A DNA stretch of 64,000 nucleotides from Glandiceps talaboti. Taxonomy: Eukaryota > Hemichordata > Enteropneusta > Spengelidae. A model generated the notes under the pieces. That model was not told the DNA's origin. It did not search any database and saw only the letters and a program-made list of their open reading frames with translations. The translations under genes were made by a program, and so were the position numbers. The stretch covers positions 3,765,101-3,829,100 of the forward strand of contig NC_135550.1 of the NCBI RefSeq assembly GCF_964340395.1. Direction: 5' to 3'. Positions 1 to 11,783 of the stretch are shown piece by piece (position 1 is the stretch's first letter; the number at the start of each line of letters is the position of its first letter).

Positions 1-800
1 TAACATTAAAATAATTCATGCTGATTAGAATTTAGCCTCGGTGAATAACTGTGAACATTAAAATAATTCATGCTGATTAGAATTTAGCCTCGGTGAATAG
101 CTGTGAACATTAAAATAATTCATGCTGATTAGAATTTAGCCTTGGTGAATAACTGTGAACATTAAAATAATTCATGCTGATTAGAATTTAGCCTCGGTGA
201 ATAGCTGTGAACATTAAAATAATTCATGCTGATTAGAATTTAGCCTTGGTGAATAGCTGTGAACATTAAAATAATTCATGCTGATCACAATTTAGCCTCG
301 GTGAATAGCTGTGAACATTAAAATAATTCATGCTGATTAGAATTTAGCCTTGGTGAATAGCTGTGAACATTAAAATAATTCATGCTGATCACAATTTAGC
401 CTCGGTGAATAGCTGTGACATTAAAATAATTCATGCTGATCACAATTTAGCCTTGGTGAATAGCTGTGAACATTAAAATAATTCATGCTGATTAGAATTT
501 AGCCTAGGTGAATAGCTGTTAACATTAAAATAATTCATGCTGATTAGAATTTAGCCTCGGTGAATAGCTGTTAACATTAAAATAATTCGTGCTGATTAGA
601 ATTTAGCCTCGGTGAATAGCTGTGAACATTAAAATAATTCATGCTGATTAGAATTTAGCCTCGGTGAATAGCTGTTAACATTAAAATAATTCGTGCTGAT
701 CACAATTTAGCCTCGGTGAATAGCTGTGAACATTAAAATAATTCGTGCTGATCACAATTTAGCCTCGGTGAATAGCTGTTAACATTAAAATAATTCATGC
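1..800. repeat. 52-bp minisatellite (copy A intron 5)
   Basis: About 15 copies of a 52-bp unit (core ATTAAAATAATTCATGCTGA, then a TTAGCCTCGGTGAATAGCTG stretch). Variants alternate ATTAGAATT with ATCACAATT and CTCGG with CTTGG, a sign of multi-unit amplification. The array runs off the left edge and on the gene strand starts within a few bases of the exon 5 donor. Confidence 0.95.
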
Positions 801-804
801 TTAC

Positions 805-949
805 CAGAAGAATATAATAGGGGCATCAAGGGTTGTGGAAAAATTCAAGGCAGCATGTGCATCACCCTCACTGGCAGCTCCATCACCAAAGTAACAGACA
901 ACACAATTATCTTGCCCTCTTCTTTTGATGGCATATGCACTACCAACAG
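805..949 (-). CDS. BCKDHA: BCKDHA copy A exon 5 (ThDP motif, first half)
   Basis: 145 nt between acceptor CATTCAG and donor TTCTG|GTAAGC. It encodes [16 protein letters not shown], then [19 protein letters not shown], then LDAPIIFF and two bases of a Cys or Trp codon. GDGAASEG begins the thiamine-diphosphate binding motif. The exon ends in phase 2, as in copy B. The first 104 nt differ from copy B at only 4 positions, far fewer than the rest of the gene. The 52-bp tandem array starts within a few bases of the donor. Confidence 0.93.
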
Positions 950-1413
950 CTGAATGATTTGGACAAAAATACAGGGACATTAATAGAGTTCAACTAGCTA
1001 TTGTTTATTGCAAGCTGTACACCGAAAAGATATGGTAATGAAATGTGAAAAGAATGTCAGTGAGAACAAATGAAATAACATCAGAAATGTGGAAATGATG
1101 CTACAGCACTGAGATCATCCACTCAATTTTGTCTGCTAAAAAGTTAAATTCACTGACCTTTCTGTCAAAAAATGCACAATTGCAAACAACACTTTTTGTA
1201 AGTATTAAAATGTGCCCAATGCATTTATGACTCCTTGCTAAACTTTAATTCCCAATAGTAAATTTTCCTCATGATATAAAACCTACCTGAAACAGGAAGT
1301 TACTTCAAGGCACCTGAAATATCAAATTGTATCAATGCTGGGCTCAGTGAATCTAAAGTAGCATTGACAAAACCTAAGAATAACAGATAGCAATCTTTTA
1401 AATGTGGTCTTAC

Positions 1414-1575
1414 CTTGAGGCATTTGTGTAGCTAATGGTGATGAGATTGTGACAAAATGCAGATCTTTACTTCCATAGTGAACTGGCATTTGCCGGCCTT
1501 TCCCTATGTCATTTGCATTGCCATAGCACTGACCCATGAATTGTTCCAGTGGGAAACCCCTCCACATCAATACAC
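1414..1575 (-). CDS. BCKDHA: BCKDHA copy A exon 4
   Basis: 162 nt between acceptor TTCTGTAG and donor CAAG|GTAAG. It encodes [19 protein letters not shown], then [20 protein letters not shown], then [21 protein letters not shown] is the E1-alpha signature, and SSPLATQ is the loop that holds the structural K+ ion in the human enzyme (known from the family). Nucleotide identity to copy B exon 4 is about 83% (27 differences in 162 by eye). Confidence 0.94.
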
Positions 1576-1955
1576 CTACAGAATATGAAAAAAAAAATCA
1601 AATTTGCTAAATGTAACTGCTTACATGCATGCATACAAAATATTAATATAGCAATGACAATCATCTATCAATTGACAACATTCCAAGCAGGAATTCTGTA
1701 ATTGCATGATTATAAGGCTTTCATTTAAATTTCTTGTTAACTTCCTAACTTCTTGTTATTTGCTCCAGTTGATAATGCACCCTTTAAATCAGCAATTAGT
1801 AGGCAATCTGAATTACTCAACTAGGTTCCCTCTACAAAAAACACAGTTCGAACTTGTACCTAATTCATGTGTCCATCTTTGCATATTAATGAGCAAATTT
1901 GCATAGACAAATTTAACATTCAGAACATAAGGTCAGACATGCAATCAAAATTAGT

Positions 1956-2745
1956 GCACAGGCAATGGTTCTTAGGTATTTTCTACCAGGTAAACCTTCA
2001 GTTCACAGGCAGTGGTTCTTAGGTGTTCTCTACCAGGTAAACCTTCAGTTCATACACAATGGTTCTTAGGTGTTCTCTACCAGGTAAACCTTCAGTTCAC
2101 AGGCAATGGTTCTTAGGTGTTCTCTACCAGGTAAACCTTCAGTTCACAGGCGATAGTTCTTAGGTGTTCTCTACCAGGTAAACCTTCAGTTCACAGGCGA
2201 TAGTTCTTAGGTGTTCTCTACCAGGTAAACCTTCAGTTCACAGGCAATGGTTCTTAGGTGTTCTCTACCAGGTAAACCTTCAGTTCACAGGCAATAGTTC
2301 TTAGATGTTCTCTACCAGGTAAACCTTCAGTTCACAGGCAATGGTTCTTAGGTGTTCTCTACCAGGTAAACTTTCAGTTAACAGGCAATGGTTCTTAGAT
2401 GTTCTCTACCAGGTAAACCTTCAGTTCACAGGCAATGGTTCTTAGGTGTTCTCTACCAGGTAAACCTTCAGTTCACAGGCAATGGTTCTTAGGTGTTCTC
2501 TACCAGGTAAACCTTCAGTTCACAGGCAATAGTTCTTACGTGTTCTCTACCAGGTAAACCTTCAGTTCACAGGCAATGGTTCTTAGGTGTTCTCTACCAG
2601 GTAAACCTTCAGTTCACAGGCAATGGTTCTTATGTGTTCTCTACCAGGTAAACCTTCAGTTCACAGGCAGTGGTTCTTAGGTGTTCTCTACCAGGTAAAC
2701 CTTCAGTTCACAGGCAATGGTTCTTAGGTGTTCTCTACCAAGTAA
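1956..2745. repeat. 47-bp minisatellite (copy A intron 3)
   Basis: About 17 copies of a 47-bp unit with core GGTTCTTAGGTGTTCTCTAC followed by CAGGTAAACCTTCAGTTCAC. The rest of this intron (1576-1955 and 2746-2988) is AT-rich with no feature seen. Confidence 0.95.
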
Positions 2746-2988
2746 AACCTTGCTGAAAATACCCTTTTTTATCAACTATTAAATTATCTATGAAGTAACA
2801 TTCACAGCTTGCAAATACATATTTATTTATCATAATCTGTCAAATCTTTTATAGTACAAGTTACTATTATCATGATAAATTATGTGTTGGTTTATTTATT
2901 TCATAAAGAAAGGGTCACCATCCAACATTCTACACTACAATATATGTAAATAACAGAATTGTTGGATCTTTATCAACAAGGTTCTCAC

Positions 2989-3097
2989 CTGCTTCTCTGT
3001 ACTGTCCCCAAACTAAATCTTTATCATCCATGGCTGCAGCACTACCAATGTGGGTACCTTCTTCACCAAAGTTTGTCATATAAAATGATATACGCCC
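2989..3097 (-). CDS. BCKDHA: BCKDHA copy A exon 3
   Basis: 109 nt between acceptor TTTTGTCAG and donor GCAG|GTGAG. It encodes [20 protein letters not shown], then AAMDDKDLVWGQYREA and the first base of a Gly codon (phase 1). [13 protein letters not shown] and GQYREAG are near-invariant in E1-alpha proteins. Confidence 0.94.
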
Positions 3098-4049
3098 CTG
3101 ACAAAAAAAGGAAGAGATTTGGAGATCTTGGTTATTGATGAAATTAATATCATGTTGCAATACTAGAATAGATGGTTTCCTAATTCTAAGTCTTTATAAA
3201 CTCTGCTTGATGGTAGGAATACAGAGTAAATGACAACACCACAAGGAGAAAGTTGAGTTTTATATTTCAACTATGCATGAGTTTTGTAATTTCTACGGGA
3301 TTAATGTTTCATCACACACATAGTCATGTGTAGCAGCTGTGTAAGTCTGTTTGGAATCTAGGAGATATTTTCACACAGAAATCTGCTTCAATTTTAAATA
3401 TAAGAAATCTGTGAAAAGTCCAATGAAATGCCAATTTTACATTTTCTTAAGTTAATATTAATTTTCATTGTTTACTATATAAAGTTAAAATAATATTAAT
3501 ATTTAATAATTAATTCACTTTTTAAATATTTAATGGAATTATTTTTTAATAGTTAATTAATAGAATGTAATACATTTTACACAACATAATTATTAAATAT
3601 AAACCTCTCCATTTCAGACATGATTTGCATAGCTATTTTTACTACAGATATTTTTGGTATGTATACTTCTGTTACATTCCTGCACTAACACTGAACCCAT
3701 GAGCCGGGGATGGCCCTCACTGGACTTCTTTGGAGACAAGTGTTTATATACTTAAAGAACTATCCAGTATAAAGAAAGGTTATTATTATATGTAAATTAC
3801 ATTCATATAGACAATTATTCATTTTTGGCCCTAAACTCACAAAGCAATTCCAGTATTGGTTCAGTTTTTTCTTCTTCAAAAATTACATTGACAGAAATTC
3901 TTTCTTCATAATAGAACTCTTATGATCATTCTACTTCATTTCATCAACATTTTGAAAAAAATAATTTGACATAATGTAGCACTAAAAAAGTTGCTTTCAC
4001 AGTAATCACAACTGGGTTTATTACATTGACAGAGAAAATTTGACTTTAC
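3098..4049 (-). other. Copy A intron 2
   Basis: AT-rich intron with TTAATATT-rich low-complexity sequence around 3450-3600. No repeat array or coding segment is seen. Confidence 0.7.
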
Positions 4050-4304
4050 CTGACGCTGAGATTCATACATTATCTTATCCATAGCATTCAGTGTTGTCAT
4101 AGCTTTGTACATCTTGATGACAGATTCTTTATCGAGATGGGGATCATTCTTAGGGTTAAGAATCTCACCATCTCTGTTCATAACTCTGTATGTAGGTATA
4201 CCATCATATATATCTGGCCTGATGAATTCCAATTCATCTGTAAATCCTGATTTGGCACCTGGGAATTGAGCCCTTTCTTCTTCATGTTTTTGGAATCGAC
4301 TGGC
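4050..4304 (-). CDS. BCKDHA: BCKDHA copy A exon 2
   Basis: 85 codons, between acceptor TTTCACAG and donor CAG|GTAAAG, phase 0 on both sides. It encodes ASRFQKHEEERAQFPGA, then LEFIRPDIYDGIPTYRV, and ends MDKIMYESQRQ. These match the conserved N-terminal part of E1-alpha (PQFPGA, LEF-P, GIP-YRV, YESQRQ). It is two codons shorter than copy B exon 2, in the variable stretch after ASRFQ. Confidence 0.93.
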
Positions 4305-5285
4305 CTGTGAAATAAAGATACAATATAAGGTGATTATTACATGGCAGAGAAATACAGAAAATCAAGTTTTCTACCCTATCATTGGTTATTCTACGCATAT
4401 AAATATATATTAATTAATATGCAAATTTGATAATTATATACACATATGGTAATTAATATGCAAATTTGAGTGTATATGGATATGTTAATCAATATGCAAA
4501 ATTTACAATTATGTATAAATTTGATAACAAATGTCACAAGTTCAATAACCTATGTATTTAACATACTTTATAGTTGCAATCCAGCTTGCCTTTTTTAAGG
4601 TATTGATGGACATCGAATATTAGACTTTGCGGACAACTCACTATGTCCTTATTAATGTGGTGTTATCAGATTATAATTAGCAAAATTCTGAATTTGATTA
4701 TCTATATCTATAATTTATTCTAGTTGTCATGGATTGTTAATGGTTAGGGTCGAAATAAACTTTAATACTAAACAAGCTATCAGGTATTCATTGAACCATA
4801 GACCCTCATTGGTGGAGGGTCTATGATTGAACATGGTAACTGGGAACTATCACAAAAACTAAGAAAGCCAATGTCATATTTTGACATTTTAAAAACACTT
4901 TCCAGATTAACAATACTTGACAAACGTGAACTACAGATAAAAACCTTTATATGTATTGTCAATATTCATATTTATTTATATTTTGATTTTGATTTTATCA
5001 CAATAATAATGAGATGCAAATGAGATGATAATATAAACAAATTAAAATGATTATGTACATATTAACACAAAAGTTAAATAGCTTATTGGAATTTCACATG
5101 AACTGAGCCAAAAACTTCAATTTCAAACTTGTTCCTTTTTTTTAATGAATAAATTGAAGGTTCCAGTAAATTCTTTCAAATTGCTTGTATTGATTATTTA
5201 ATATCTATATCGCCAATATCACATGACTGCTGTGTGCTGGATTAATGTCTTACACAAATTAATATATTGAACAATCACATATATG
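4305..5285 (-). other. Copy A intron 1, distal part
   Basis: AT-rich, with short repeated phrases such as TTAATATGCAAATTTGA (4415-4500). A small palindrome around the phrase AGACCCTCATTGGTGGAGGGTCTATG (4800-4824) is the only structure seen. No coding segment is supported. Confidence 0.6.
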
Positions 5286-5289
5286 AAAC

Positions 5290-8200
5290 TGGCATATCCC
5301 CTGTGTCACAGTATATCCCCTGTGTCACGGTATATCCCCTGTGTCATGGTATGTCCCCTGTGTCATGGTATATCCCCTGTGTCACGGTATATCCCCTGTG
5401 TCACAGTATATCCCCTGTGTCACGGTATATCCCCTGTGTCATGGTATATCCCCTGTGTCATGGTATGTCCCCTGTGTCATGGTATATCCCCTGTGTCACG
5501 GTATATCCCCTGTGTCACAGTATATCCCCTGTGTCACGGTATATCCCCTGTGTCACAGTATATCCCCTGTGTCACGGTATATCCCCTGTGTCATGGTATA
5601 TCCCCTGTGTCACAGTATATCCCCTGTGTCATGGTATATCCCCTGTGTCACGGTATATCCCCTGTGTCATGATATATCACCTATGTCACAGTAAATCCCC
5701 TGTGTCATGGTATGTCCCCTGTGTCATGGTATATCCCCTGTGTCACGGTATATCCCCTGTGTCATGATATATCACCTATGTCACAGTAAATCCCCTGTGT
5801 CATGATATATCACCTATGTCACAGTATATCCCAGGGTATCCTGTGTCACGGTATATCCGGCCCCTGTGTCATGGTATATCCCCTGTGTCATGGTATATCC
5901 CCTGTGTCACAGTATATCCCCTGTGTCACGGTATATCCCCTGTGTCATGGTATATCCCCTGTGTCACAGTAAATCCCCTGTGTCATGGTATGTCCCGTGT
6001 CATGGTATGTCCCCTGTGTCACAGTATATCCCGTGTGTCACGGTATATCCCCTGTGTCACGGTATATCCCCTGTGTCATGGTATATCCCCTGTGTCACGG
6101 TATATCCCCTGTGTCATGGTATATCCCCTGTGTCATGGTATATCCCCTGTGTCATGATATATCCCCTGTGTCACAGTATATCCCCTGTGTCACGGTATAT
6201 CCCCTGTGTCATGGTATATCCCCTGTGTCACGGTATATCCCCTGTGTCATGGTATATCCCCTGTGTCACAGTATATCCCCTGTGTCATGATATATCACCT
6301 ATGTCACAGTATATCCCAGGGTATCCTGTGTCACGGTATATCCGGCCCCTGTGTCATGGTATGTCCCGTGTCACGGTATATCCCCTGTGTCACAGTATAT
6401 CCCCTGTGTCACAGTATATCCCCTGTGTCACGGTATATCCCCTGTGTCACAGTATATCCCCTGTGTCACGGTATATCCCCTGTGTCACGGTATATCCCCT
6501 GTGTCACGGTATATCCCCTGTGTCACGGTATATCCCCTGTGTCACGGTATATCCCCTGTGTCACGGTATATCCCCTGTGTCACAGTATATCCCCTGTGTC
6601 ACGGTATATCCCCTGTGTCACAGTATATCCCCTGTGTCATGGTATATCCCCTGTGTCACGGTATATCCCCTGTGTCACAGTATATCCCCTGTGTCACGGT
6701 ATATCCCCTGTGTCATGGTATATCCCCTGTGTCACAGTATATCCCCTGTGTCATGATATATCCCCTGTGTCACGGTATATCCCCTGTGTCACGGTATATC
6801 CCCTGTGTCACAGTAAATCCCCTGTGTCACAGTATATCCCCTGTGTCACGGTATATCCCCTGTGTCATGGTATATCCCCTGTGTCACAGTAAATCCCCTG
6901 TGTCATGGTATGTCCCCTGTGTCATGGTATATCCCCTGTGTCACAGTATATCCCCTGTGTCACGGTATATCCCCTGTGTCACGGTATATCCCCTGTGTCA
7001 CAGTATATCCCCTGTGTCACAGTATGTCCCCTGTGTCATGGTATATCCCCTGTGTCACAGTATATCACCTGTGTCACAGTATATCCCCTGTGTCACGGTA
7101 TATCCCCTGTGTCATGATATATCACCTATGTCACGGTATATCCCAGGGTATCCTGTGTCACAGTATATCCCCTGTGTCACGGTATATCCCCTGTGTCACG
7201 GTATATCCCCTGTGTCATGGTATGTCCCCTGTGTCACAGTATATCCCCTGTGTCACAGTAAATCCCCTGTGTCACAGTATATCCCCTGTGTCACGGTATA
7301 TCCCCTGTGTCACAGTAAATCCCCTGTGTCATGGTATATCCCCTGTGTCATGGTATATCACCTATGTCACGGTATATCCCAGGGTATCCTGTGTCACGGT
7401 ATATCCCCTGTGTCATGGTATGTCCCGTGTCATGGTATATCCCCTGTGTCACAGTATATCCCCTGTGTCACGGTATATCCCCTGTGTCATGGTATGTCCC
7501 CTGTGTCATGGTATATCCCCTGTGTCATGGTATATCACCTATGTCACGGTATATCCCAGGGTATCCTGTGTCACGGTATATCCCCTGTGTCATGGTATGT
7601 CCCGTGTCATGGTATGTCCCCTGTGTCACAGTATATCCCCTGTGTCACGGTATATCACCTGTGTCATGGTATGTCCCGTGTCATGGTATGTCCCGTGTCA
7701 CGGTATATCCCCTGTGTCACAGTATATCCCCTGTGTCACGGTATATCCCCTGTGTCATGGTATGTCCCCTGTGTCATGGTATATCCCCTGTGTCACAGTA
7801 TATCCCCTGTGTCACGGTATATCCCCTGTGTCATGGTATATCACCTGTGTCACAGTATATCCCCTGTGTCACAGTATATCCCCTGTGTCACAGTATATCA
7901 CCTGTGTCACGGTATATCCCCTGTGTCACAGTATATCCCCTGTGTCACAGTAAATCCCCTGTGTCACAGTATATCCCCTGTGTCACGGTATATCCCCTGT
8001 GTCATGGTATATCCCCTGTGTCACGGTATATCCCCTGTGTCACGGTATATCCCCTGTGTCATGGTATGTCCCCTGTGTCATGGTATATCCCCTGTGTCAC
8101 AGTATATCCCCTGTGTCATGGTATATCCCCTGTGTCACGGTATATCCCCTGTGTCATGGTATGTCCCCTGTGTCACAGTATATCCCCTGTGTCACGGTAT

Positions 8201-8530
8201 ATCCCCTGTGTCACAGTATATCCCCTGTGTCACGGTATATCCCCTGTGTCACGGTATATCCCCTGTGTCACAGTATATCCCCTGTGTCATGGTATATCCC
8301 CTGTGTCATGGTATATCCCCTGTGTCACGGTATATCCCCTGTGTCACGGTATATCACCTGTGTCATGGTATGTCCCGTGTCATGGTATGTCCCCTGTGTC
8401 ACGGTATATCCCCTGTGTCACAGTATATCCCCTGTGTCACGGCATATCCCATGTCATGGTATCCCTGGGCATGGTATATCCCCAGGGTATCCCGTGTCAT
8501 GGTATATCCACTATGTCATTGTATATCCAT
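5290..8530. repeat. 19-bp minisatellite, about 170 copies (copy A intron 1)
   Basis: The unit is GTATATCCCCTGTGTCAYR (19 bp), repeated for 3.2 kb. Because 19 is not a multiple of 3 and the unit has no stop on the + strand, all three + frames stay open for hundreds of codons (up to 732, 6351-8549). These are not genes. Inserted variants (TATATCCCAGGGTATCCTGTG, CCGGCCCC, TATATCACCTATGTCA) recur at 5823, 6309, 7138, 7374 and 7553, showing higher-order duplication of blocks. Confidence 0.97.
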
Positions 8531-10031
8531 TCACATGATGTATTGGTGATGTAGCCAGTCTTTTTGAAGTTCAAAGTGGAAACAATGAGTTATTTTTTAA
8601 TAGTATTTGTTTTATTTTTGCATATCTACTCAAATACACAACATATCTGGTGTAAACATGCAAATTTCAATATCTTTGACCTGCTGTCAGACTAGAAATA
8701 TTTTTCATGAAACCTAGTGTCTTGTATTTTCTATCCAATGTTCAACGTCTCAAGTCTAGAATTCTATCCACATTGTTATTTTTCAATTACAGCATCAAAA
8801 TTGTCAATTTTTTCTTCTTATTCTAGTAATGTACTTTTTGTAGTTTTATCAAGCTGTGTTGTCTGAAAGTGCAACATGTGAAATGTTGCTGGTGGGTTCA
8901 ACACAAGGTCAGCACATGGGCTTTTCAATTCACTAATTCTCCTCCTACAGTACACTGTACAATAAGAAAAAAAATGCAAAGAGGCTATTCAATCAATATG
9001 ATAGGAGTGAGTACTCCCCTGTGGGAGAAATCTTCATTTGCAATATGTATATGTGTGCAACGTGGTTCTTCATCTGACCTCTGACCACTATTTATAAATA
9101 ATATGAGGTCTGACAAAGTAGAGTCTTAGAACTGCCAAATGGAAAACCGATTTACCTTGGAAAACCAAAAGCCAATACCAATTTTCATAAGCAGAAAATT
9201 CGTTTCATTTATTCATCAACTCCTCAACAGTAAAAATAATCAGGGAATTTGTTGCTTTTTATTGACAATAACACTTAACAGTGTGTGTAAAGCAGACACA
9301 ACGTACGACATGCGTAAATATCATGATTCATATTACAATTGAGGTCATAAAAAGTTTATATCTTAGCGCTGATTTACTACATTTCACAGATCCATACTGA
9401 GTTAATATTAATAATTACAATAAATGCACTTGATGCCACACAGTCATTAGAAATTTGTTGTCCATGGTAGCGTGGACTCGACTCAACGTACGTTATCAAT
9501 CAAAACAAAACATCAAAACAAACATTGCAATTTGCATATTGTCATTGCGTCCAAATCGCATTGTGATGACCTTAGCCTCTAGTCTATAGCGCGATGCGTA
9601 GACACCGAAAATATACAACACAGGCCTAAACACTAAATAATAGAAATAACTTATTGACATGTATAAGCTTTCAATCATAAATGGTAACATATGGCAATGC
9701 TGAAGTGCGATACGAATAGAGATGAAAACAGTTGAAATTACCAAGGAATTCTCAATGTGAAATTAAAGTTTGTTTGAATATGTACGACACCATTGTTTCT
9801 TTTCACGGAATATATTATACAATATATCATGGCACAAACGTGGAAAAATCATGCGACAATTGTAGATGCAAATGGGAAAATATGAAAGCCTGTATAAAAA
9901 ACAGTACACCATATCATATTATCAATTACCATGACCATGCATGCCTTGCCTATTTTCACGTCAAAAAACAGTGAAAGTTCTTGCGCGTAGGTCTTATATA
10001 AAAATATATCGACGGAAAGAACATTACTTAC
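8531..10031 (-). other. Copy A intron 1, proximal part
   Basis: Unique AT-rich sequence between the 19-bp array and exon 1. Open frames here are short and show no family resemblance. No repeat array is seen. Confidence 0.6.
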
Positions 10032-10139
10032 TGTGAATGAGAATGATTGAACTGGCTGTGCTCTTGCAAAAATGCCCTCGTGTGAAGACTGCAGGGCCCG
10101 CCCAAGTGAAAGTTTGAACAGCCACCTCATAGCCGCCAT
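10032..10139 (-). CDS. BCKDHA: BCKDHA copy A exon 1 (targeting peptide)
   Basis: The ATG at 10139 is in the context AAAATGGCGG. The 36 codons begin MAAMRWLFKLSLGRALQSS and end in SFSFT at a donor reading ACA then GTAAGT. The segment is rich in Arg, Lys, Ser and Leu with few acidic residues, as expected for a mitochondrial targeting peptide. It is the same length and phase (0) as copy B exon 1 and shares the MAA, KL-LG and QSS positions. It joins in phase to exon 2, which starts ASRFQ. Confidence 0.82.
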
Positions 10140-10148
10140 TTTCACCTC

Positions 10149-10215
10149 TGAGGTCAGCTAACTATTAACTGGGGACATTGAGATGAGGAGGTATACTGCC
10201 ATCTACGACGTCATC
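10149..10215 (-). promoter_or_regulatory. Conserved promoter-proximal segment, copy A
   Basis: Just upstream of the exon 1 ATG lie GAGGTCA (10149) and ACTGCCATCTACGACGTCAT (10195-10214). Both recur upstream of copy B (31981 and 32005-32024) with few changes. On the gene strand the second reads ATGACGTCGT, a CRE/ATF-like core in copy A. In copy B the core is ATGATGTCGT. No TATA box is evident. Conservation between paralogues suggests a shared core promoter or 5'UTR; the function is inferred. Confidence 0.4.
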
Positions 10216-11519
10216 ACGGGGACATGAGTGATCTAAAGTATCACTGCCAGTACAGATTCCGAATATAAATAGATGAAACTATTATTCCCGGAATACCACA
10301 CGACAATAATCCCGATTTTTCAGTTAGCCAGCAATTTTGGAAATGTAAGAAACAAGGTTAATTTCATCATTTAGGGAGCCTTCAGTATTTACAAGGAGGG
10401 GAGGGCGGAGGAATCGGGGGGGGGGGGTCACATTTTCCATTACAATATTAGGGGGAGGGTCACATTTTACAAGCCGTAGTTTTGTGACCAAATTGTAGAT
10501 TCAATTATTGTCAATTTGTTTTGTGTGTTTTGAGATGTAAAAGTGAGATGAGCACTCAAACATTTATATTTACGAGTACTTTACATGCCAAAATACAAAA
10601 ATAACCAGATTTAAACTGAATGCCTTCCGTAAGGGTAGTCTTGCAATTTCATGATTTATGCAAGAAATTTAGCTCTACATCTGTGATTTTTTCAAGTCCC
10701 ATTGAAAGTTAGTTGTCAAAAACGTTGTTCAAATGCCAGGAAAGCTTGCCATCCTCGACTGCACTTGGTTTTCCTGATCCCCTACATACCCAGGATATGT
10801 ACACCCGTTTCCACGGCAAATAATAAGCGAAATTGAAACCTGCATAACATTGCTAGTACGCATCAGAAAATTTACACACTTCATGGTATGCATTATAACA
10901 GTTGAACAACTTTAATACAGTGAAGTGATAAGGTATTATTGCCCTACGAATTCTTCATGCTCCCACCACGTGCAGTGTCACATCTTGTTACATACATTGA
11001 TTCATTACTTGCAACATAAAAGACACATCGCTACACTAGATGTACCACAGACATCAATCTTATATGCAGTGACGGTTCAGTTTTTTGCAATACTGACCAA
11101 ATAATGTCCGAAAGGTTGTTGGTATCCTATTGTGACTTTTTTCCTAAAAAAATAGGAGAGTTACCTGCTTCTTGTAAAACCAAATGAAGACAAGTTTAAT
11201 AACATATTGGTGTTATATTTCTTAACTATTAAATCAAAACACACACACACACACACACACATACACACACATACATACATACATACATACAAAGAAATGC
11301 ACAAGGAATGAGTGAGACAGTCCAAATAAATAGATGCAATCTGACATTTCGAATCAAAATTTTTTATCAAGGACATCAAGGCACAACATAGTAGGTTAAC
11401 ACCTGTTATGGAATAGGTCAACCGCGCGAGATTGGCGGTTATATGTGTAAAAAGATCTAAAATGCACACGCACCAAAAAGAACCCAATAGAACATGCCTG
11501 AAATATAAAATAAGCGTAG

Positions 11520-11640
11520 TTATATAGGAAACGATGTAAATAATCTATTAATTCCAAGGGTTTCCAGCGTTCCGAGACGGAAAATGATTTCCTCCTCCTT
11601 CAACCTCAATCGATTCTCATCGCCAGAAACCATACATACA
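11520..11640 (-). pseudogene. Possible Penelope/GIY-YIG element C-terminal remnant
   Basis: The minus strand encodes NRLRLKEEEIIFRLGTLETL followed by GINRLF and a stop. The spacing of R-x-K-E-x-x-I-x-x-L-x-T-L-x-x-x-G-I-N resembles the C-terminal end of GIY-YIG endonuclease domains of Penelope-like retroelements. It is fused upstream to a TATG microsatellite, so only a fragment remains. This rests on one motif, so confidence is low. Confidence 0.3.
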
Positions 11641-11783
11641 TATACACATACATACATACATGCATACATACATACATACATACATGCATACATACATACA
11701 TACATACATACATACATACATACATACATACATACATGCATACATACATACATACATACATACATACATACATACATACAACA
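11631..11783. repeat. (CATA)n microsatellite
   Basis: Long ACAT/CATA tract with a few GCAT interruptions, followed by ACACA and ACACAG runs to 11820. A smaller CA then CATA tract lies at 11237-11291. Open frames of the Tyr-Val-Cys-Met type over these are artefacts. Confidence 0.95.

Larger units (their letters stand above)
805..10139 (-). other. BCKDHA: BCKDHA copy A, gene span (exons 1-5 seen)
   Basis: Gene-level entry for the first of two BCKDHA paralogues, read right to left. Five exons are visible: 10139-10032, 4304-4050, 3097-2989, 1575-1414 and 949-805. Phases are 0, 0, 1, 1 and then 2 at the window edge, the same as in copy B. The product is the E1-alpha chain of the branched-chain 2-oxoacid dehydrogenase, which with E1-beta uses thiamine diphosphate to decarboxylate the 2-oxoacids of valine, leucine and isoleucine in the mitochondrial matrix. 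The visible part covers the targeting peptide, the N-terminal helices, the K+ loop SSPLATQ and the first half of the ThDP motif (GDG in [13 protein letters not shown]). Exons equivalent to 6-9 are not between 1 and 804, which is all tandem repeat, so they should lie to the left of the window. If they do not, copy A is a 3'-truncated duplicate. Confidence 0.88.

Noticed and set aside
1-800. CRISPR-like array
   Set aside because: The sequence is uniform head-to-tail repeat with no unique spacers, in an intron-containing eukaryotic gene. The same applies to the other arrays.
6351-8549. 732-codon forward ORF
   Set aside because: It is the translation of the 19-bp minisatellite; all three forward frames are open for the same reason.
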